Under the pieces are notes generated by a model that ran no database searches, was not told the DNA's origin, and saw only the letters and a program-made list of their open reading frames with translations. A stretch of 64,000 nt of DNA, taken from the NCBI GenBank assembly GCA_019454145.1, contig CP075366.1:2149564-2213563 (forward strand), in the 5' to 3' direction. Origin of the DNA: Fimbriimonadaceae bacterium (GTDB lineage Bacteria > Armatimonadota > Fimbriimonadia > Fimbriimonadales > Fimbriimonadaceae). Each line of letters starts with the position of its first letter. The first letter of the stretch is position 1. Below are positions 1 to 8,489 of this stretch, in pieces. The position numbers and the translations under genes are program-made.

Positions 1-228
1 GGGCCGATTGATATTGATCTCGGCAATCTGGATGAAGGCGTTTACGTTTCTCGCAAACACGCCAAGATCACCGAAGCAGATGGGGTTTATTCTATTAGCG
101 ATCTGGGTTCGAGCAACGGAACCTACGTTCTTCAAGACGATGAATTCAAGAAAGTGGATGAAACGGAAATCAACGATGGCGATGAAATTGCGCTCGGCAA
201 TGCCCGCTTCGTTTTCCGACTGAGCTAG
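1..228 (+). CDS. FHA-domain protein, C-terminal fragment
   Basis: The reading frame is open from base 1 and ends at TAG 226-228, so only about 75 C-terminal residues are present. They carry the phosphothreonine-binding core of a forkhead-associated domain: SRKHAKI (fragment residues 17-23), then DLGSSNGTYV (about 34-43), then a GDEIALGNARFVF strand at the extreme C-terminus. FHA domains dock on phosphothreonine in signalling or secretion partners. The domain sits at the C-terminus; the N-terminal part and any fusion partner lie outside the window. The gene is tail-to-tail with purM, with only three bases between the stop codons and no terminator between them. Confidence 0.85.
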   Translation, partial: GPIDIDLGNLDEGVYVSRKHAKITEADGVYSISDLGSSNGTYVLQDDEFKKVDETEINDGDEIALGNARFVFRLS

Positions 229-231
229 ACG

Positions 232-1269
232 CTAAACAATCTGAACGTCTTTTGATCCGCTGATGATTTTTCCGATGCTCGCGGCGTGAGTTCCGGATTC
301 ATTCAGTGAGTTGATCACATGGTCGGCGGAATCATCATCCACCACTAGAATCATGCCAATGCCCATGTTAAAGGCCCGGTACATATCAGCATCTGGAATC
401 TGACCAAGCTGCTGGATGACCTGGAAGATTGGTAGAGGCTCCCAGGTGCGCCGATTGATCTTCGCTTGAACGTTAGAAGGCAATACTCGCGGGAGATTGT
501 CGTATAAACCGCCGCCGGTAATATGCGCCGCCGCTTTGATGTGATCGCTCTGTATGAGCGGATACACGGCATTGAAGTAGCACGTGTGCGGCTGGAGGAG
601 AGCATCTGCAATCGTCATTTCCTCAAATCCAGGAAGTGGATCGCGAACGCTAAGAGAGTGGTCGTTAAACAAAACTTTGCGGGCCAAGGTGTATCCGTTA
701 GTGTGAAGTCCGTTACTCGCCAAGCCAATTAAGCGGTCACCAGCCGAAATCCGTGGTCGAGGAAGTTTATTTGGCTCGTCAACGACGCCAACGATTGAGC
801 CGACGATATCAATCTCTGCGTCTTCGTAGACACCCGGCATTTCGGCGGTCTCGCCACCAATGAGCGCGCACCCTACGGCTTGGCAAGCTTCCGCCGCGCC
901 AGTGACAATAGAATGAAAAACGCTGGGTTCTAGCTTGCTACAGCCAAAATAATCCATGAAGTAGAGTGGTTTCGCACCCTGACACAGAATGTCGTTTATG
1001 CAGTGGTTAACAATATCGTGACCAAGTCCAGAATAGTCACCCGCCATTTGAGCAACTTTGGTTTTAGTGCCGATCCCGTCAATCGAACTCACGAGGATCG
1101 GAGCAGAACTGCCCGGAAAATCTGCTCTAAACATCGCACCAAAACCGCCGACCCCACCGACAACTGATTCGTTGTATGTCGCGGTGACCGCTTCTTCGAC
1201 CGACTTGAGCGAAGCATGAGCGGCATCAATATCCACTCCGGCCGCCGAGTAGCTTTGGCCCGTATCCAT
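232..1269 (-). CDS. purM: Phosphoribosylformylglycinamidine cyclo-ligase (AIR synthetase)
   Basis: PurM catalyses the ATP-dependent closure of FGAM to AIR, the fifth step of purine synthesis, in the cytosol. The N-terminus YSAAGVDIDAAH, the SSIDGIGTKTKVAQ loop, the FMDYFGC segment and GGETAEMPGVY are diagnostic of the family. The start was placed at ATG 1267-1269 (345 residues, normal length). The frame is open to 1308, but the extra residues do not resemble PurM. No Shine-Dalgarno precedes this ATG. Instead TACCCT lies 6 nt upstream, fitting the leaderless pattern seen elsewhere in the window. No other pur gene is adjacent. Divergent from tRNA-Lys. Confidence 0.96.
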   Translation of the reverse strand: MDTGQSYSAAGVDIDAAHASLKSVEEAVTATYNESVVGGVGGFGAMFRADFPGSSAPILVSSIDGIGTKTKVAQMAGDYSGLGHDIVNHCINDILCQGAKPLYFMDYFGCSKLEPSVFHSIVTGAAEACQAVGCALIGGETAEMPGVYEDAEIDIVGSIVGVVDEPNKLPRPRISAGDRLIGLASNGLHTNGYTLARKVLFNDHSLSVRDPLPGFEEMTIADALLQPHTCYFNAVYPLIQSDHIKAAAHITGGGLYDNLPRVLPSNVQAKINRRTWEPLPIFQVIQQLGQIPDADMYRAFNMGIGMILVVDDDSADHVINSLNESGTHAASIGKIISGSKDVQIV

Positions 1270-1335
1270 GCTTGCAGGGTACCCCTGGTCCCGTGGGGGA
1301 AAGCCCAAAATGCCCCGATTCTCATTCCAGGGCGG

Positions 1336-1341
1336 TATAGT
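1336..1341 (+). promoter_or_regulatory. Putative -10 box for tRNA-Lys
   Basis: TATAGT lies 10 nt upstream of the mature tRNA 5' end, a usual position for a tRNA promoter. No convincing -35 box was found, so this rests on the -10 match and position alone. Confidence 0.4.
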
Positions 1342-1351
1342 TTTTGTGATT

Positions 1352-1426
<75 letters not shown>

Positions 1427-1434
1427 AAATTTTA

Positions 1435-1467
1435 AGCCAGCTTTTAATAAAGCTGGCTCTTTCTTTT
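1435..1467. terminator. Intrinsic terminator after tRNA-Lys
   Basis: A perfect 10-bp stem (1435-1444 with 1449-1458) closes a TAAT loop and is followed by a T-rich run CTTTCTTTT. It ends the tRNA transcript. On the other strand it is followed by AAAATTTT, so it may also serve the convergent nitroreductase gene. Confidence 0.85.
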
Positions 1468-1481
1468 ACAAGTTTATAGTT

Positions 1482-2087
1482 TTAGATGATCTTGCCAAAC
1501 GCATCAAATTCATGGCGGTAATGGGAGAAACCTTCTTCGGCGGGTCGGCCCATAGCGACCAAAGCTGGTACTTGAACATGGTCGGGAAGATTGAACAGTT
1601 CTTTAACCATTTCAGGATCAAAACCCAGCATCCCAGAAGTTGCATAACCCTGCGACTGAGCTTCCAACATCAAGAATCCCATAAATGTATAACCCTGCGC
1701 CCGCCCCCACCAATGCAGATCATATTCCGACATTTTGGCAAAGGTATCGCGGATAGATTTCGCAGTTTCAGCTTCACGATCCTTCATGCCCGGATGAATG
1801 GTGTTTTCTACGTTGTCCAAAACATCTGTCATATCCGTGTAGATCACGAAAGTTACGGCAGATGCGCCAACCTGAGGTTGTCCGTAAGCCGCTTCCATGA
1901 GTTTGGCTTTGGTTTCCGGGTCTTTCACGGCGATGATCCGCCACGGCTGGAGGTTCCAAGGCGAAGGGGCCAATCCGGCGGTTGTGACCAGCGCTTTTAT
2001 AGTCTCGTCACTGATTGGCTCATCTGTATATTTGCGAATAGAACGCCGCTCATTTGCGGCCTGTTTGACGGTTAGTTCCTGTGGCAT
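1482..2087 (-). CDS. Nitroreductase-family FMN oxidoreductase
   Basis: A 201-residue protein of the nitroreductase fold: homodimeric, FMN-dependent NAD(P)H oxidoreductases acting on nitro-aromatics, quinones or similar acceptors. The hallmarks are RRSIRKY at residues 14-20 (phosphate-binding arginines for FMN), SPWNLQPWR at about 42-50 (the SxxNxQPW motif), and near the C-terminus VPALVAMGRPAEE (the P-V-A-x-x-x-x-G element). The physiological substrate cannot be read from the sequence. The start is ATG 2085-2087 with no Shine-Dalgarno; a TAGAAT box sits exactly 6 nt upstream. It lies downstream of the rtcA-like gene on the same strand but has its own putative promoter. Confidence 0.9.
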   Translation of the reverse strand: MPQELTVKQAANERRSIRKYTDEPISDETIKALVTTAGLAPSPWNLQPWRIIAVKDPETKAKLMEAAYGQPQVGASAVTFVIYTDMTDVLDNVENTIHPGMKDREAETAKSIRDTFAKMSEYDLHWWGRAQGYTFMGFLMLEAQSQGYATSGMLGFDPEMVKELFNLPDHVQVPALVAMGRPAEEGFSHYRHEFDAFGKII

Positions 2088-2093
2088 TGGGCT

Positions 2094-2099
2094 ATTCTA
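2094..2099 (-). promoter_or_regulatory. TAGAAT -10 box, leaderless-type, for nitroreductase
   Basis: On the minus strand TAGAAT is followed by a 6-nt spacer and then the start ATG. Transcription would start at or next to the start codon. There is no Shine-Dalgarno and no clear -35 box. Confidence 0.5.
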
Positions 2100-2148
2100 C
2101 GTCCTATTTTTTGATAATGATACGCACCGTATCGAAATTAATAAAAAT

Positions 2149-3213
2149 TTATCTTTGTACAGTGATCGTTCCAGGGCTTCCCTCTGTGCCTTTGATGGTG
2201 ATGGCAATTGGTAGGAACTGCTTAATCACCCAAGCAATGGTCTGAAGTCGGCGCGTGATCACGCTGGTTGTGTAGGTGGTTTTGCCCTCGGCAAATGCGG
2301 CCGTGAGGAGCAATTGATCAGCCAAAAACGGGTCAACCGTAGCGCTTGTGCCGAGAAAGGCATGGAACTCTTCCCAAGCCCGGTGAACGGTTTCAAATGG
2401 CTTTCCGCCTTTGGGTAGGCACGCCGATGACGAAGCAAACCCCCGCTCAAATTGTGTATGGAATGTGACTGAAAGTCCAGGTTCTGGGCCAGAGACTTCG
2501 ATCAGTTCTAAATCATCCCCCAATCCTGCCTCTTGCAATTTTTTTAGGGCGGCGGTGGCGGCATCATTGATGAGCCTGGAATGAAGTTCGACGGCGGTCA
2601 CCCAAGCACCAGAGCGAACGATTCCACCTCGGCTCTGCCAATCAATTGGATTTGTAGCGGATGGTTCGTATTCCACTACGACTTCACCTCGGTTGGCAAA
2701 CCCGAATCCCGCCGAGGTGAGGTGCGGATAAATACCGATCCCTTGAGCTAGGTGCGCTCGGCAAGTCGCGAGTTCAAATGCGTCAAAGTTCAGTGTGTTA
2801 TTGTTGTGGGTTTCGCCAAACAGATGCACGCTGGAATAAGCTCCAGCTCGTGAAAGCAAGGCCGCAAGAGAATGAGCAACCACAAGGGTGTTTCCGGGAG
2901 ACTTTCCTGGGCCGATGCGCGTGATATCGAAGTCAAACTTGATTGCCTTGGGCAATTGCTGAGGCGCAAAAGCGAGTTTGCGAGAGCCGACGTCATCCCC
3001 TTCTAAGCGGGCGTTGCAGCTGATCGCCAAAGCGGAAAGCAGGGCGAAATCTTCGTGAGAGAGTCCGGGTTTGCGCATAGCTCCCCGAACTGAATGAATT
3101 ACTACTGGCTTTTGGGTCAGCGCACTCATGCAGAGTGCAGTTCGGAGAAGGGCACCACCGCCTTCGCCGTGGCTTCCGTTTAGGGTAACAATTTCTTCCG
3201 CCGCTTTGGGCAT
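2149..3213 (-). CDS. RNA 3'-terminal phosphate cyclase-like protein (RtcA family, nucleophile His replaced)
   Basis: A 354-residue RtcA-family protein. Active RtcA converts RNA 3'-phosphate ends to 2',3'-cyclic phosphates through an adenylylated histidine. Family marks are GSHGEGGGALLRTAL (about residues 13-27), KPVVIHSVR, RKPGLSHEDFA, FDITRIGPGKSPGNTL and, near the C-terminus, DPFLADQLLL. In RtcA the nucleophile sits in an H-x-x-T motif just before the final VV-x-x-FLP segment. Here that stretch reads TRRLQTIAWVIKQFLP, so the expected His is Arg322 (codon 2248-2250). The protein may therefore be a non-catalytic relative, as eukaryotic Rcl1 is. It starts 6 bp after the stop of the upstream membrane-protein gene. 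No rtcB is nearby. Confidence 0.85.
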   Translation of the reverse strand: MPKAAEEIVTLNGSHGEGGGALLRTALCMSALTQKPVVIHSVRGAMRKPGLSHEDFALLSALAISCNARLEGDDVGSRKLAFAPQQLPKAIKFDFDITRIGPGKSPGNTLVVAHSLAALLSRAGAYSSVHLFGETHNNNTLNFDAFELATCRAHLAQGIGIYPHLTSAGFGFANRGEVVVEYEPSATNPIDWQSRGGIVRSGAWVTAVELHSRLINDAATAALKKLQEAGLGDDLELIEVSGPEPGLSVTFHTQFERGFASSSACLPKGGKPFETVHRAWEEFHAFLGTSATVDPFLADQLLLTAAFAEGKTTYTTSVITRRLQTIAWVIKQFLPIAITIKGTEGSPGTITVQR

Positions 3214-3219
3214 AGCTGG

Positions 3220-4323
3220 TTAAATCTTGAGCTTCCAGACCAAGTATTCGATTAACTTGATGGCGTAGGCGAGGGCTACGAGGGCAAGCACAAAAAGGAT
3301 GATCTCGTTGTACGCAATAGCTCCGCCATCGACTGACGTTGCCTTTGCAGCTTCACTTCCATTTGCATTGCCAGCAAGAGCAGCATTGGTGTAGATTTTG
3401 TCAATGCCACTTAGCGCGACTTGAATAGAGTCGGCAAGTACGGGCCGCATGACAATATAGATAGCCACGATAGAAATAAAAGCAATTGGCATGAATAGCT
3501 GATATTTATGCTTTTGGTGCTCGTTGTAGATAACACATTGACGGCATCGTTCCGCTTTAGCCGCCGCACTCAGTGTGTGGTTTTTGGGAATGAATTTAGA
3601 AGCAGCGAGCAAGTCTTTTGAAATTGGCCCACCTTCCATCGCAGTTTTGATAACGCCTTCCTCGCACATACACCCAACCCGCTCTTTCCAACAGGTTCTT
3701 TTAGCATGATAAATCGGGCAACGTTCCCGCACAAATTTACGGCAATAGGGTAGCTGCCAGCATTTGCCAAAGAACACGTTGCGGGTGTCACGTTCTTCGC
3801 GCATTCCCTTGCCGTACTTCATTTGCTCAGCTTTGGCCCCTTCTTTCAGGCGCATTCTCATCCGAGTAACGACATCGGCGATGATCAAAATGAATCCAAC
3901 GATGACTCCTGGGTAGCCGGATGCCGCCAGATACTGCAAGGCGTTAGCTTGTAACTGATTGGCTTGGTTTGGCGCAACCATGGGCACCCACCAAGTCATC
4001 AATGCGAGAAGGAGCCCGACAATGAGCAGAATTGGCCCGCAGACTTCCTCACCCCAGAACAGCCACGCCGTTCCGATAGATGCGGCTAAGAATCCCCATA
4101 ACGCCATTTGGCGGAAGTAGTCTTGGTACTTGAGTGCTGCTAAAATCTGCGCTTGATCTGCATTACCTGAACCAAAGAAGTGGTATAGCAGCATGAGGAT
4201 GCCAATCGCGGCGATTGCTCCGCCCCCGTAACAAAGAACCTTTCCAATTGAATCGAAAAAATTGGTGACAGCTTCGTTTAGGTAATTGTTAACTCTTAGC
4301 TCGTTTGGATCTCGGCGCCCCAT
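3220..4323 (-). CDS. Cys-rich polytopic membrane protein, two-CW-like metal-binding domain
   Basis: Function not recognised. In the 367 residues there are about four predicted membrane helices in the N-terminal half (roughly 27-49, 70-90, 92-115 and 135-150). A basic cytosolic domain of about 110 residues follows, then helices near 270-290 and 340-360. The soluble domain is rich in cysteine and histidine: CWQLPYC, CPIYH, TCW and CMC, then CRQC about 60 residues on. The CW-x4-C...CP...CW spacing resembles the two-CW domain of signalling proteins, which is thought to bind metal or an Fe-S cluster. The gene is 15 bp downstream of efp and 6 bp upstream of the rtcA-like gene, so the three are probably co-transcribed. 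Confidence 0.75.
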   Translation of the reverse strand: MGRRDPNELRVNNYLNEAVTNFFDSIGKVLCYGGGAIAAIGILMLLYHFFGSGNADQAQILAALKYQDYFRQMALWGFLAASIGTAWLFWGEEVCGPILLIVGLLLALMTWWVPMVAPNQANQLQANALQYLAASGYPGVIVGFILIIADVVTRMRMRLKEGAKAEQMKYGKGMREERDTRNVFFGKCWQLPYCRKFVRERCPIYHAKRTCWKERVGCMCEEGVIKTAMEGGPISKDLLAASKFIPKNHTLSAAAKAERCRQCVIYNEHQKHKYQLFMPIAFISIVAIYIVMRPVLADSIQVALSGIDKIYTNAALAGNANGSEAAKATSVDGGAIAYNEIILFVLALVALAYAIKLIEYLVWKLKI

Positions 4324-4338
4324 AAGTATTTGCCCGTT

Positions 4339-4908
4339 TTACTTTTTGACGCGTTCCAAGTATTCCCGGCTACGCGTATCTACTTTAACCACATCACCTT
4401 CATTGACAAAAAACGGGACGTTAATGATTGCACCTGTCTCTAAAGTCGCAGGTTTTCCACTTCCACCCGTTACAGTGTCGCCTTTGAATGAAGGATCTGT
4501 TTGCACAACTTCAAGTTCTACAAATTGAGGAACGTCATAGCCCATCATTTCGTTTCCAACTCTGAGCGCAACGACTTCCATTTCTTCTTTTAAGAACTTT
4601 GCCCCTTCGCCAAAAACATCTTCCTTCACGGGAATCTGTTCATAGGAGTCGAGATCCATAAGTATTAGTTCGTCGCCTTGGCGGTATAGGTACTGATAGT
4701 TGATTTTCTCCATATAGGCGTCATCAAACTTTTCACCGCTTCGGAATGTTTTTTCCAAAGTCGCGCCAGTTTTTAACTTTCGCAGTTTAGTGCGAACAAA
4801 TGCTGGCCCTTTTCCGGGTTTGACATGCTGAAAATCAATGATCTGATAGACCTCTCCATCCATGTAGATCGCAATGCCGGTTTTGAAATCGCTTGTATCA
4901 ATTGCCAC
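4339..4908 (-). CDS. efp: Translation elongation factor P
   Basis: EF-P binds between the P and E sites of the ribosome and relieves stalling at polyproline stretches. The 189-residue length is typical. The N-terminal KOW-like domain begins AIDTSDFKTGIAIYMDG and carries the modification-site loop KPGKGPAFVRTK, with Lys at about residue 33. The two OB domains follow, ending in the family C-terminus DVVKVDTRSREYLERVKK. The start is GTG 4906-4908, supported by an AAGGGA Shine-Dalgarno 6 nt upstream. No lysylation (epmA) or rhamnosylation (earP) gene is present in the window, so the modification type is unknown. Confidence 0.98.
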   Translation of the reverse strand: MAIDTSDFKTGIAIYMDGEVYQIIDFQHVKPGKGPAFVRTKLRKLKTGATLEKTFRSGEKFDDAYMEKINYQYLYRQGDELILMDLDSYEQIPVKEDVFGEGAKFLKEEMEVVALRVGNEMMGYDVPQFVELEVVQTDPSFKGDTVTGGSGKPATLETGAIINVPFFVNEGDVVKVDTRSREYLERVKK

Positions 4909-4914
4909 TAGAAT

Positions 4915-4920
4915 TCCCTT
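4915..4920 (-). promoter_or_regulatory. Ribosome binding site that fixes the efp GTG start
   Basis: On the minus strand AAGGGA is followed by a 6-nt spacer and GTG. This strong Shine-Dalgarno shows that conventional initiation is used in this genome alongside the apparent leaderless starts. Confidence 0.7.
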
Positions 4921-4970
4921 TCACTTAGCCTCAATGTTACTCTATGTAAGCAGAGGCAAATAGCGTTCAA

Positions 4971-6125
4971 TTAAATTCTTCCAATGGGATTCACGGGCTT
5001 ACCGTTCACACGGACTTCGAAGTGAAGATGAGGGCCAGTGCTAAACCCAGTTGAACCTACTGCCGCGATTCGTTCGCCCGTCTTAACAGATTGACCAACT
5101 TTCGCATATAGTCGGCTGCAGTGACCATACAGCGTTGAGATTCCGCCGCCGTGGTCAATGATGATGGTGTTACCGTAACCATTGATATAAGAAGCTGTAA
5201 TGACTTTTCCTGAACCGGCAGCTTTGATAGGAGTTCCGCTACTGGCTGCTAGGTCAATACCTGTGTGGGTTTTTCGTTTCCCAGTAATTGGATGGACTCG
5301 TGTTCCGAACCCGCTGGACATTCGACCGTTTACTGGCCGAATGAATTTGCCACTGAAGATAGGCGTTGAACCGCTTGTCCTTGCTTGAATAGCCGCGATT
5401 TGAGCTTCCAGCTTATTGCTTTCTCGCTCCATTTCCTCAAGCCGAACTTCTAGCTCGTTTTCTTCGGCTTTTAGAGAAGCAAAGAGTTGCTTTTTCTTTG
5501 CTCTTGCTGCTTGAAGTTCGCCGACTTCTTGTTTTTGCTGTTGGACGAGTTCAGCAATTCTCGCTACGGTCAAATCTTGTTGCTTTTTCTTTGCGAGCAC
5601 AGCATCTCGAAGCACTCTAACATCATTGAAAAGCTCGCGGTCGCTGTTGGCGATGCGCTGGATAAACGCTTTTCGAGCCGCAAGGTCGCCAACAGATTTA
5701 GATTCAGCGATCATGGCGATAGGCGCGGTTTCGCCTTGAACATACATTGCACGCACTCGCTGGGCAACGTGCTTCTTGACTACATCTAGCTTTTCTGTCT
5801 GTTCTCGCAGTTCAACCGAAAGTTTTTGCTGTTCCTTTTTGTTCTTATTTAGCTCAGCGGTAGTGTCGTCAATTCTCTCATTCAAAGATGTGAGTTGGCT
5901 GTCAACGGCGTGAACTTGATCCATCGCTGTATGAACGGCTTCTTTCTTCTGATTGAGTTGGGAGCGAAGCTGATTCCGTTTTTGTTTGACCTTGGAAAGT
6001 GAACTGGATAAGCTACTTTGTTTCTTTTTTAGGCTGGAAGATGACTGGGTGAAACCGATCATTCCAGCGGTCATAAGGACAACGCAAATGAGTCCCGTTA
6101 GGCGATTCAGAGTTGTTTTCTTCAT
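4971..6125 (-). CDS. Secreted coiled-coil M23 (LytM) peptidase, FtsEX partner
   Basis: The 384-residue protein has a signal sequence (first ~27 residues), a long coiled coil (about 30-255, Lys/Gln/Glu-rich heptads) and a C-terminal LytM/M23 domain. This is the architecture of EnvC and related division hydrolases that are controlled by FtsEX across the inner membrane. Unlike E. coli EnvC, the zinc ligands look intact: the H and D of THTGIDLA and the HxH of GPHLHFEV. It may therefore be an active peptidoglycan endopeptidase rather than only an amidase activator. The gene overlaps ftsX by 4 bp (ATGA), so translation is likely coupled. Confidence 0.92.
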   Translation of the reverse strand: MKKTTLNRLTGLICVVLMTAGMIGFTQSSSSLKKKQSSLSSSLSKVKQKRNQLRSQLNQKKEAVHTAMDQVHAVDSQLTSLNERIDDTTAELNKNKKEQQKLSVELREQTEKLDVVKKHVAQRVRAMYVQGETAPIAMIAESKSVGDLAARKAFIQRIANSDRELFNDVRVLRDAVLAKKKQQDLTVARIAELVQQQKQEVGELQAARAKKKQLFASLKAEENELEVRLEEMERESNKLEAQIAAIQARTSGSTPIFSGKFIRPVNGRMSSGFGTRVHPITGKRKTHTGIDLAASSGTPIKAAGSGKVITASYINGYGNTIIIDHGGGISTLYGHCSRLYAKVGQSVKTGERIAAVGSTGFSTGPHLHFEVRVNGKPVNPIGRI

Positions 6126-7012
6126 CGTGGTAGTTCCTCGGTTGGTCGCTCGCGGATGGCGAGGTACGAGCAGACAAGTCCGTAGACTGCGCCGCTAAGG
6201 CACAAAACGATCGTGGTTAAGAGAAGCGGAAATTCTCCTACTTTGATGACACTGAGGCTGGTTTCCAGCAATTTCGCCACAACCGAATGGGCGATCCAGA
6301 GTACCGCAGTAGCGAGTAGAGCACCCATGACACCCTCAGCAACTCCCTCAATCATTAGGGGAGTCCACACGGTTTGGCGGGTTGCGCCGACGAGTTCCAT
6401 GATGCGCATTTCTTTCTTGCGCGCAACCATGGTGAGACGTATCGTGTTGTAAATCAAAATTCCGCCGGTGGCGAGCATTACAGTGCCTAAAACTAATCCC
6501 AGCCACCTGATAGCAGACATGACTTGCTCAATGAGGGCTTGCACATCACCCATATACTGAACCCCGTCTTTCGGGGCGACCTCAGGCATCTTTCTAGCGT
6601 AGGCAACGATGTCCTTCGCTTTCTTCAAATCACTAAAGGTGATATTAAAAGTATCGGGCATCGGGTTCTCAATTTCCAATCCGCTAGAGATTTCGGGGTT
6701 TTCGGTTTGAAACTCTTTCCAGACTTCGGCTTTGCTTCTAAACGTAACCTGTTTAACACCATCAAGCTTTTCAAGCCGTTTTCCAAGTGCTTGAACTTGC
6801 TCGGGTGACGCATCGGTTCGCGCAAAAACATTGATGTCGAATTTGCTTTCTTGATTGCCAGCAAAACTAGCCAATCCAAAGTAAGCAAAGGCAAAACCGC
6901 CGATGATAAACAAGGCCATGGCGGAAGTTGTGATCGCTGCAAAAGTAATCCACTTATTACGGCGCAAGCTCACAAAAGCTTCGTTTAATAAAAACTCTAG
7001 TCGATCTAGCAT
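6122..7012 (-). CDS. ftsX: Cell-division ABC transporter permease FtsX
   Basis: FtsX is the membrane half of FtsEX. It does not transport; it passes ATP-hydrolysis-driven conformational change to a periplasmic hydrolase. The 296 residues show a cytosolic N-terminus (FLLNEAFVSLRRNKW), TM1 at about 22-45, an extracytoplasmic domain of about 120 residues, and three C-terminal helices within an FtsX/MacB-type permease domain (TIRLTMVARKKEMRIMELVGAT). It lies 2 bp downstream of ftsE and overlaps the M23 peptidase gene by 4 bp, giving the order ftsE-ftsX-peptidase. Confidence 0.95.
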   Translation of the reverse strand: MLDRLEFLLNEAFVSLRRNKWITFAAITTSAMALFIIGGFAFAYFGLASFAGNQESKFDINVFARTDASPEQVQALGKRLEKLDGVKQVTFRSKAEVWKEFQTENPEISSGLEIENPMPDTFNITFSDLKKAKDIVAYARKMPEVAPKDGVQYMGDVQALIEQVMSAIRWLGLVLGTVMLATGGILIYNTIRLTMVARKKEMRIMELVGATRQTVWTPLMIEGVAEGVMGALLATAVLWIAHSVVAKLLETSLSVIKVGEFPLLLTTIVLCLSGAVYGLVCSYLAIRERPTEELPR

Positions 7013-7014
7013 GG

Positions 7015-7752
7015 TTAAGATTCGGTAGGAAATTCCAGCGGGTCTTCGTGCATGTGCTGCAACAATTCTTCATCATGATCGCCTTTGTCGATCATGCCTC
7101 CGGCAAGCTGTATGACTCGTTGATTTGCCCTCTCAACCTGCATGATGTCGTGCGTGGCAACGACGATGGTTGTTCCTTGAGAGTTCAGATCAAGGAGAAT
7201 ATTAATAATTTCATCGCTATGGCCAGGGTCAAGATTCCCGGTTGGTTCGTCAGCCAAAAGAAGCGGAGGGTTGTTAATCAATGCACGGGCAATAGCTACT
7301 CGCTGTTGTTCGCCACCCGATAGCTCAGTAGGGTAGGCATCTGCACGGTGGAGGATATTGACCCGCTCAAGAATAGCTGGCACTTCGTCTCGTACCTCGT
7401 GTTTCGATCTGCCAACCGCGCGCATGGCATAACCAACGTTTTCCCAGACTTTCTTGTTGGGTAGAAGACCGAAGTCTTGGGGAACGATTCCGATCTTACG
7501 GCGGAGCATCGGAACTTCTTCTGGCGTAACCGAAGCGAGTGAGCGCCCATCGATAACCGCATCGCCTTTAGTGGGCTTAACTTGGCAAGAAAGAACCTTG
7601 ATGATTGTTGACTTACCGCTTCCGGTTTGACCGCACAAGAATATGAATTCACCACGGTTTACATCTAAAGAAACGCCTCTTAATCCGCTGACGTAGTCGT
7701 TGTATGCGACCTCAAGCTTTTTAAGTTGAATGTAGGGTGCTGGAGTTGCCAT
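7015..7752 (-). CDS. ftsE: Cell-division ATP-binding protein FtsE
   Basis: The 245-residue ABC ATPase has Walker [10 protein letters not shown] (about 41-49), a Q-loop at VPQDFGLL, the signature [15 protein letters not shown], Walker [13 protein letters not shown] and the switch H in VVATHD. It pairs with FtsX to control cell-wall hydrolysis at the septum. It is the first gene of the ftsE-ftsX-peptidase run. The start ATG 7750-7752 has no obvious Shine-Dalgarno. Confidence 0.96.
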   Translation of the reverse strand: MATPAPYIQLKKLEVAYNDYVSGLRGVSLDVNRGEFIFLCGQTGSGKSTIIKVLSCQVKPTKGDAVIDGRSLASVTPEEVPMLRRKIGIVPQDFGLLPNKKVWENVGYAMRAVGRSKHEVRDEVPAILERVNILHRADAYPTELSGGEQQRVAIARALINNPPLLLADEPTGNLDPGHSDEIINILLDLNSQGTTIVVATHDIMQVERANQRVIQLAGGMIDKGDHDEELLQHMHEDPLEFPTES

Positions 7753-7868
7753 GGATCGGGCTACAAATTATGGTACCCGTGGAATTGCTTGGTGAGCTTC
7801 AGCGAATGGACTTTGAGCACTGGAGAGCAACTAGCTGTTCAAATTATCCATTTCTATCGGGTTAATCC

Positions 7869-8246
7869 TTACATCCCGGTAGACGAGTTATCCGGTTCCT
7901 CTTTAGAATCCGAGTCTTTGCCGACAAACCAAATTACACAGCAAACCAATGTGCAAATGGCGACTATGACTGAAGCTATCATCGGTTCAATTGGCGACAT
8001 TTTATATTTTATGCAGATTGCGTAGGAAACAAACCACGCAACCACCGGGAAGGACACATAGCGATCGACAATTCTTAGCATCTCTCCCCATCCTTCACTG
8101 TGCGCCCGGGCCTTCTCATTACCAATAAACAGAGAGAGATGCCATCGAATGTAAGCAAGCGCAACTCGTTCCCTCGTCACAAAAATAAACAGAGCCAGGA
8201 AAAGTGAAATGCAAGTCCACTCTATTATTCCAATGATCATATCCAT
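7869..8246 (-). CDS. Small membrane protein, unknown
   Basis: A 125-residue protein not recognised as any family. Three hydrophobic segments are seen (about 3-25, 67-82 and 88-110), with a basic loop between the first two and a hydrophilic acidic tail (GKDSDSKEEPDNSS). A weak AGAAG lies just upstream of the ATG at 8244-8246. It stands alone between ftsE and the divergent thioesterase gene. The base composition looks more AT-rich than its neighbours. It is kept as a gene because the helices and tail look protein-like, but coding is not certain. Confidence 0.55.
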   Translation of the reverse strand: MDMIIGIIEWTCISLFLALFIFVTRERVALAYIRWHLSLFIGNEKARAHSEGWGEMLRIVDRYVSFPVVAWFVSYAICIKYKMSPIEPMIASVIVAICTLVCCVIWFVGKDSDSKEEPDNSSTGM

Positions 8247-8489
8247 GACTTCTTGTAAAATCCCTAATTTGGTTCCAACCTACAGTGACCGGATTAGAGC
8301 CTCGGAATACTTGGGTGGGGCTGTCAGTGTACTGACTTTTGGGCTTGCGATCAAAATCTAGACTAACTTCATTACAGAGTTGACCCCAAGTTGCCCCTAG
8401 TAGTTGTAATAAATACAAAGCTTTACTCTGAAAGAATCTGCACTCTTATGCAATGAACTCATCCGCCTCTGATCGGGTAAACCATCAAG

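Noticed and set aside
8119-8418. Open frame of 99 codons on the minus strand between the small membrane protein and the thioesterase
   Set aside because: Overlaps the better small membrane protein gene in another frame; no Shine-Dalgarno, helix or family feature. The rest of 8247-8489 holds nothing recognisable.
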